A stretch of DNA of 44,284 nt from Hyphomicrobiales bacterium (GTDB lineage: Bacteria; Pseudomonadota; Alphaproteobacteria; Rhizobiales; Methyloligellaceae): assembly GCA_021775575.1 (NCBI GenBank), contig JAJFHO010000032.1, positions 1 through 44,284 on the forward strand. The letters are read 5' to 3'. This document shows positions 39,904-44,284 of the stretch, piece by piece. How positions within the stretch are numbered: position 1 is the stretch's first letter; every line of letters begins with the position of its first letter. The notes under the pieces were generated by a model that saw only the letters and a list, made by a program, of their open reading frames with translations, searched no databases and was not told the origin of the DNA. A program made the position numbers and the translations under genes.

Positions 39904-41583
39904 CTAGAACAATCCTTCTATCTCGCCATTCTCGCCGATGCGGATACTATCGGCGGCGGGAACCCTGGGCAGGCCGGGCATGGTCATGATCTCGCCGCAG
40001 ATCGCGACGATGAATTCCGCGCCCGCGCTCAATCTGACCTCGCGAACGGGCACGGCATGTCCTTTCGGCGCGCCCTTGAGCTGCGGGTCGGTTGAGAAGC
40101 TGTACTGGGTCTTGGCCATGCAAACCGGGAAATGGCCATGGCCCTGCTTCTCCCAGCCCTTGAGCTGATCGCGCACCTTCTTGTCGGCGATCGCCTCGCT
40201 GGCGCCATAGAGTTCCTTGCAGATGGTTTCGATCTTTTCAAACAGCCCCATGTCGTCGCTGTAAACCGGCTTGAAATTGCTCTTGCCGCTGTCGGCGAGC
40301 GCGGCAACCGCATGGGCCAGTTCCTGGACTCCGGCTGAACCGTCCGCCCAGTGATTGGCCTCTATGGCTTCCGCGCCGAAACTCGCGGCGGTTTCCCTGA
40401 CCGCGGCGATTTCAGCATCTGTATCGGTTGGGAAACGATTGATGGCGACCACGGTGGGCACGCCGAATTTGGCGATATTTTCAAGATGGCGGGCAAGATT
40501 GACACATCCACGCTCAACCGCGCCGACGTCTTCAGTGGCCAGTTCGCTCTTACCCAGGCCGCCATGCATCTTCAACGCCCGCACCGTCGCAACTACAACG
40601 GTCGCGCAAGGATCGAGCCCAGCCTTGCGGCATTTGATATCGAAGAATTTCTCGGCACCCAGATCGGCGCCAAACCCGGCCTCGGTGATGACATAGTCGG
40701 CCATTTTCAGCGCCGCCTTGGTGGCGATAGCCGAATTGCAGCCATGGGCGATATTGGCGAACGGGCCGCCATGGATAAAGGCGGGGTTGTTCTCCAGGGT
40801 CTGCACCAGGTTGGGCATCAGCGCGTCTTTGAGCAGAACCGTCATCGGCCCCTCGCCCTTGAGCTGGCTGGCGCGGATCGGCTCGCGCTTGCGCGTGTAA
40901 CCGACAACGATATTGGCAAGACGCCGCTGCAGGTCGGCGAGATCCGTGGAAAGGCAGAAAATCGCCATGACCTCAGACGCAACGGTGATGTCGAAACCGG
41001 TTTCACGAGCGAACCCGTTGGTCACACCGCCAAGGCTGCAGACGATTTCACGCAAAGCCCGGTCGTTCATATCGACCACACGGCGCCAGGCGACACGGCG
41101 TGTGTCGATCTCAAGTTTATTGCCCCAGTAAATGTGATTGTCGATCAGCGCGGAAAGCAGATTATGGGCCGCGCCGATAGCATGGAAATCACCGGTGAAG
41201 TGAAGGTTGATGTCCTCCATCGGCACCACCTGGGCGTAACCGCCGCCGGCCGCCCCGCCCTTCATACCGAAGCAGGGACCCAGCGAAGGTTCGCGCACGC
41301 AGATCATCGTCTTCTTGCCGATACTATTCATGCCGTCGCCGAGCCCGACGGTCGTCGTCGTCTTTCCCTCGCCCGCCGGTGTCGGCGTAATCGCCGTAAC
41401 CAGGATCAGCTTGCCATCGGGGCGTGACTTAAGCGTGTCGATATGGTTGAGAGAAACTTTCGCTTTCCAGGGACCATGCGCATGGATGGCATCCATCGGC
41501 AATCCGACCTTTTCGGCGATCTCGCCAATCGGCTGCATCTTTGCGTCGCGCGCAATGTCAATATCACTTCGTACAGTGCCCAT
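39904..41583 (-). CDS. fhs: Formate-tetrahydrofolate ligase (559 aa)
   Basis: ATP-dependent enzyme that joins formate to tetrahydrofolate, giving 10-formyl-THF for C1 metabolism. The P-loop [12 protein letters not shown] is at 67-78. [53 protein letters not shown] and [15 protein letters not shown] are conserved Fhs blocks, and the length of 559 is normal. The ATG has AGGGA upstream. Its TAG stop is the CTAG at which the IS-like element ends, so the insertion lies exactly at the gene's end without loss of residues. The hydroxypyruvate genes and this enzyme would fit a serine or C1 route, but that is inference. Confidence 0.97.
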   Translation of the reverse strand: MGTVRSDIDIARDAKMQPIGEIAEKVGLPMDAIHAHGPWKAKVSLNHIDTLKSRPDGKLILVTAITPTPAGEGKTTTTVGLGDGMNSIGKKTMICVREPSLGPCFGMKGGAAGGGYAQVVPMEDINLHFTGDFHAIGAAHNLLSALIDNHIYWGNKLEIDTRRVAWRRVVDMNDRALREIVCSLGGVTNGFARETGFDITVASEVMAIFCLSTDLADLQRRLANIVVGYTRKREPIRASQLKGEGPMTVLLKDALMPNLVQTLENNPAFIHGGPFANIAHGCNSAIATKAALKMADYVITEAGFGADLGAEKFFDIKCRKAGLDPCATVVVATVRALKMHGGLGKSELATEDVGAVERGCVNLARHLENIAKFGVPTVVAINRFPTDTDAEIAAVRETAASFGAEAIEANHWADGSAGVQELAHAVAALADSGKSNFKPVYSDDMGLFEKIETICKELYGASEAIADKKVRDQLKGWEKQGHGHFPVCMAKTQYSFSTDPQLKGAPKGHAVPVREVRLSAGAEFIVAICGEIMTMPGLPRVPAADSIRIGENGEIEGLF

Positions 41584-41686
41584 CTCATTATCCCTGGTTT
41601 GTTTGTTATCCTGGTCCTATGGCAAAAGGGGATCGACCAGTTGATCCACTGCCTGTCCCGGTTCGTCAAAGTAGCGGGTTCGGGCT

Positions 41687-41703
41687 TGGTGTACCATACA
41701 CCA
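41687..41703. promoter_or_regulatory. Operator-like palindrome TGGTGTA-CCA-TACACCA upstream of fhs
   Basis: TGGTGTA, three bases, TACACCA is a perfect 17-base inverted repeat. The left part also contains TGGTGTACCA, itself a 10-base palindrome. TGGT-Nx-ACCA is the usual operator pattern of FadR/FCD-type GntR regulators (LldR, PdhR-like). It lies about 105 bases before the fhs start and 260 before the HAD gene. No GntR gene is in the window, so the regulator would be unlinked. Confidence 0.55.
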
Positions 41704-41737
41704 GGGCGGAGACAGACTTTTTCGCAATATATTCTCG

Positions 41738-41751
41738 TTATGACCTCATAA
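41738..41751. promoter_or_regulatory. Second palindrome TTATGA-CC-TCATAA in the fhs/HAD region
   Basis: A perfect inverted repeat with 6-base arms and a 2-base spacer, centred about 50 bases from the TGGT palindrome. The A+T-rich stretch beside it (about 41720-41735, on the minus strand AATATATTGCG) could contain a -10 box for fhs. Function unknown. Confidence 0.35.
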
Positions 41752-41962
41752 ACTGTGTCGATAAGGCGCTGCACCGCGCGACGATGCAGCGGCGGCGGCG
41801 CGATTTGGATTGCGGAGGGCCCGCCTGACGCAATATCGTCGCGGCGGCGGCCGAACGCCGCGCAAGCCGGTTTCCCCATGTGCGATCCGCATATTCCTCG
41901 GGAGTCTGAAATTGGACAGGCCACGCCCAATATCATCAAGCCCGGATAGCGCGTGGCGCGCC

Positions 41963-42715
41963 ATGACCGGAATTCTCACCGATATCGACGACACGCTGAC
42001 AACTGATGGCCGGATCGGAGCCAATGTGCTTGAGGCGATGCAACGGCTGCGCGCCGCCGGATTGCTGGTAATTCCGGTCACCGGGCGTCCCGCCGGCTGG
42101 TGCGACATGATCGCCAGGCAGTGGCCGGTGGATGCGGTGGTCGGGGAGAATGGCGCCTTCTATTTCCGCTATGACGACGCGTCGCGCCGCATGATCCGCG
42201 CCTTCGCCGACTGTGACGAGGCGCGGGCACTCAACCGGACAAGGCTCCAGGCCATAGCCAAGGACGTGCTGGCTGAAATTCCCGGCGCGGCCATTTCCGC
42301 CGACCAGGGTTACCGCGAATGCGATCTGGCGATCGACTATTGCGAGGACGTCGCCGCGCTCTCCCAAGACCAGGTCGGGCGCATTGTTTCAGTCTTTTCC
42401 AGGCACGGCGCGACGGCCAAGGTCAGTTCAATCCACGTCAATGGCTGGTTCGGCGCATATGACAAACTGACCATGACGAAGCGCCTGTTGCTGGATCAAT
42501 TCTCGCTCGATTTGAATGCGGTGCCGGAGAAGTTCACTTTCGCCGGAGATTCTCCCAATGACGCACCGATGTTTGCATTCTTTCCCAACGCCGTCGGCGT
42601 CGCCAATCTCATGGATCACATCGAGGGTTGCGAGGCGCTTCCGCGGTGGATCACCCGCGCCGAACGAGGCGCCGGATTTGTCGAAATTGCCGAACGGATA
42701 TTGGCGGTCAGATAA
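41963..42715 (+). CDS. HAD-IIB (Cof-like) phosphatase (250 aa)
   Basis: A HAD-superfamily phosphatase with a C2 cap. GILTDIDDTLTTDGRIGANV is motif I, with both catalytic Asp residues (7 and 9, DIDDTL). VIPVTGRPAGWCDMI is motif II. A Lys in YDKLTMTKRLLLDQF is motif III, and FAGDSPNDAPMFAFF is motif IV. The cap lies between motifs II and III. This layout is that of mannosyl-3-phosphoglycerate, sucrose-phosphate and archaeal-type phosphoglycolate phosphatases. The ATG at 41963 immediately precedes motif I as usual. It overlaps the convergent phnE end by eight bases. Substrate unknown. Confidence 0.87.
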   Translation: MTGILTDIDDTLTTDGRIGANVLEAMQRLRAAGLLVIPVTGRPAGWCDMIARQWPVDAVVGENGAFYFRYDDASRRMIRAFADCDEARALNRTRLQAIAKDVLAEIPGAAISADQGYRECDLAIDYCEDVAALSQDQVGRIVSVFSRHGATAKVSSIHVNGWFGAYDKLTMTKRLLLDQFSLDLNAVPEKFTFAGDSPNDAPMFAFFPNAVGVANLMDHIEGCEALPRWITRAERGAGFVEIAERILAVR

Positions 42716-43523
42716 TCGCGTGCCGAACTTTTGCGGACACCATTTCACTGACGATTACCGTTGTGATGATCACCAGCAGGATCAGTGACACCTGGGTCCA
42801 GGCGAGATTCATGATCGAGGCGTTGAGCTGCAGTCCGATACCGCCCGCGCCGACCAAGCCGAGGACGGTGGACTCGCGGATATTGATGTCCCAGCGGAAC
42901 ACGGAGATCCCGGCGAATGCCGGCATGATTTGCGGCACGACACCATAGGCGATGACCTGCGCCCGCCCCGCGCCGGTTGCGGCGACCGCCTCGACCTGGC
43001 TCTCGTCGATTTCCTCAATCGCCTCATAAAGAAGCTTGGCGCAGAAACCGATCGAGCGCAGGCCGATGGCGATAATGCCGGCGAAAACACCGGGTCCGAC
43101 GATGGTCACCAGCATCAGCGCCCAGATCAGCGAATTGATCGAGCGCGAGGAAACGATGATGAACAGCGCCAGCGGACGAACCAGGGTCGCGCTGGGCGTG
43201 GTGTTTCGGGCCGCGCAAAAGGCGGTCGGGACAGCGAGCAGGAGCGCCAGAACCGTCCCCAGCGTCGCGATATTTATGGTGTCCCAAACCGGCCGCCACA
43301 GCCGCTCCATATAGCTCCATTTGGGCGGGATCATGCGGGCGCCAAGGTCCCCAGCCTGGGTGTGCGCATCAAGCACGAAAATCCACACGGTCTTGTTGGA
43401 GATGAGCTGCCAGCAAAAAACGAACAGTGCCACGACGACGAGCCATCCTGCCCAGACGGCAATCTGTGACAGCGGTTCGCGCCTCTGCCAGACTTTAACG
43501 TCACTGCGCTCGCGTACCGGCAT
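42708..43523 (-). CDS. phnE: PhnE-type phosphonate ABC transporter permease, copy 2 (271 aa)
   Basis: An inner-membrane permease with about six helices, first QIAVWAGWLVVVALFVFCWQL. The PhnE family blocks are SYMERLWRPVWDTINIATLG, AARNTTPSATLVRPLALF, RSINSLIWALMLVTIVGPG, the coupling loop EAIEEIDESQVEAVAATGAG and INIRESTVLGLVGAGGIGLQL. The start is uncertain: ATG at 43523 forms a TGATG overlap with the upstream permease; ATG at 43535 adds four residues. Two PhnE genes in tandem are common in phosphonate or phosphite importers, whose PhnC ATPase and PhnD binding protein should lie off the right edge. Confidence 0.92.
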   Translation of the reverse strand: MPVRERSDVKVWQRREPLSQIAVWAGWLVVVALFVFCWQLISNKTVWIFVLDAHTQAGDLGARMIPPKWSYMERLWRPVWDTINIATLGTVLALLLAVPTAFCAARNTTPSATLVRPLALFIIVSSRSINSLIWALMLVTIVGPGVFAGIIAIGLRSIGFCAKLLYEAIEEIDESQVEAVAATGAGRAQVIAYGVVPQIMPAFAGISVFRWDINIRESTVLGLVGAGGIGLQLNASIMNLAWTQVSLILLVIITTVIVSEMVSAKVRHAII

Positions 43524-44284
43524 CACTGGACCCATTTCCGGACAAATCCGGAGGTGTATTCGACGGCCATGACAATCGCGATGATCACCAGGAGGATTGC
43601 CGCGGCGGAGTCGAATTCGTAGCGGTCAAACGCTGTATTCAGGGTCGCGCCGATACCGCCGCCGCCGACAATGCCGACCACCGCCGACTCCCTGAAATTG
43701 ATGTCAAACCGGTAGAGGCCGAGCCCGATCATTCTCGGCATCACCTGCGGCTGCACTCCGTAATTCAGCCACTGAAACCAGCTCGCACCGGTGGCGCGCA
43801 CGGCCTCCGCCTGCGACCGGTCCATATCCTCGATATCTTCCGCGAGCAGCTTGCCGTAAAAACCTATGGTGGCGAAGGACAGCGTCACAAAGCCCGCAAA
43901 CGGCCCAAAGCCGAACAGTTTGACAAAGAAGATCGCCAGGATGACTTCCTGAAAACTGCGCGAGACGGCGAGAATGCCGCGGCAGAAAAAATAGACCGGC
44001 GTGGGCGCCAGATTGCGCGCCGCGCCCAGTCCAACCGGAATTGATATCGCAATGCCGACAACCGTCGACGTGACCGTCATCCACAAGCTTTCATAAATAC
44101 CGTCGACGATTTCGCCCCAGCGGCTGATAAAGTCCGGCGGGAAGAAGGCCGCAATGAACTGCGTCCCTCTCGGCAGCCCCTCCCAGACTCTCGTCCAGTT
44201 CACGTCGGTCGTGCCGAAGGCAAGGGCGAGATAGAAGGCCGCGCCAAGTCCCAGCGTCCAGCGCAGCCAGGCCCTTCTGATAAA
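43523..44284 (-). CDS. phnE: PhnE-type phosphonate ABC transporter permease, copy 1, N-terminus cut by the window edge
   Basis: The frame is open to the window edge (253 residues visible), starting FIRRAWLRWTLGLGAAFYLA; the GTG at 44203 sits inside the conserved part and is not the start. The first helix is followed by GEIVDGIYESLWMTVTSTVV, AARNLAPTPVYFFCRGILAV, RSFQEVILAIFFVKLFGFGP, the loop EDIEDMDRSQAEAVRATGAS and INFRESAVVGIVGGGGIGATL. It pairs with copy 2 and probably forms a heterodimeric channel for phosphonate, phosphite or a related anion. It is coupled to copy 2 by overlap. Confidence 0.92.
   Translation of the reverse strand, partial: FIRRAWLRWTLGLGAAFYLALAFGTTDVNWTRVWEGLPRGTQFIAAFFPPDFISRWGEIVDGIYESLWMTVTSTVVGIAISIPVGLGAARNLAPTPVYFFCRGILAVSRSFQEVILAIFFVKLFGFGPFAGFVTLSFATIGFYGKLLAEDIEDMDRSQAEAVRATGASWFQWLNYGVQPQVMPRMIGLGLYRFDINFRESAVVGIVGGGGIGATLNTAFDRYEFDSAAAILLVIIAIVMAVEYTSGFVRKWVQ

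Larger units (their letters stand above)
41584..41962. other. Divergent fhs/HAD intergenic region, 379 bases
   Basis: This is the longest non-coding stretch in the window. Reading frames within it have no family resemblance. It holds two perfect palindromes, listed separately, in its fhs-proximal half, and must contain the promoters of fhs (minus) and of the HAD-IIB phosphatase (plus). No tRNA or recognised riboswitch was seen. Confidence 0.6.

Noticed and set aside
39549-39989. Plus-strand 146-residue ORF across the SRPBCC end and the fhs end
   Set aside because: It is a frame through the transposase remnant and the fhs antisense strand, with no family resemblance.
44203-44203. GTG at 44203 as the start of the first phosphonate permease
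   Set aside because: The frame stays open to the window edge and the upstream residues form a plausible first membrane helix, so the gene is cut by the edge.
1-44284. CRISPR array, tRNA, rRNA, prophage or conjugative functions
   Set aside because: No regularly spaced repeats, RNA gene sequences or phage/conjugation families were seen on reading both strands.

Overview
This looks like a chromosomal segment of an alphaproteobacterium, probably in or near the Hyphomicrobiales; the order-level guess is weak. G+C is high, operons are packed with GTGA, ATGA and TGATG overlaps, GTG and TTG starts are common, and the housekeeping genes (fhs, glxR/hyi with an IclR regulator, CHASE2 cyclase, L,D-transpeptidase) are of types frequent in that class.

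Region 1 (about 1-24930) is a surface-glycan locus. One long minus-strand operon runs from about 18.4 kb off the left edge. It encodes a NeuD-like acetyltransferase, a NeuB synthase, a NeuC/LegG epimerase, two PseA/WbpG-type sugar amidotransferases, HisH/HisF paralogs that would feed them ammonia, a CMP-sugar synthetase, two sulfotransferases, a capsule-synthesis protein, a sugar methyltransferase, an ABC flippase-type exporter, a PseB-type dehydratase, an RmlD-like reductase, a second NeuB, a GT2 glycosyltransferase and an SpsF-type cytidylyltransferase. The likely product is one or two nonulosonic acids carrying amidino, sulfate and methyl groups. The PLP aminotransferase expected in such pathways is not in the window. 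Upstream lie an aldo/keto reductase, a SAM methyltransferase, an RfaH-like NusG paralog, a winged-helix regulator, a glutamine amidotransferase of the AsnB type and an O-antigen ligase.

Two regulatory layers can be read from the DNA. A perfect 12-base ops element (GGCGGTAGCGTG) lies in the leader of the 18 kb operon, and an RfaH-like gene sits 2 kb away. A palindrome of the form GTTC-N7-GAAC occurs twice in the promoter region between the operon and the aldo/keto reductase, and once more over a predicted promoter of the regulator/NusG-paralog operon.

Region 2 (about 25000-36200) is metabolic: a TauE/SafE exporter, a haloacid-dehalogenase/D-threonine-aldolase-like pair, an APH-AAA fusion, an L,D-transpeptidase, glxR-hyi (tartronate semialdehyde and hydroxypyruvate metabolism), and iclR-FAH hydrolase-SDR-GST.

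Region 3 (36300-44284) holds a CHASE2 adenylate/guanylate cyclase, a 1.33 kb IS5-like element whose transposase centre is replaced by an A+T-richer arsR-SRPBCC pair, formate-THF ligase, a HAD-IIB phosphatase and two PhnE-type phosphonate permeases, the last cut by the right edge. No rRNA, tRNA or CRISPR array was seen.
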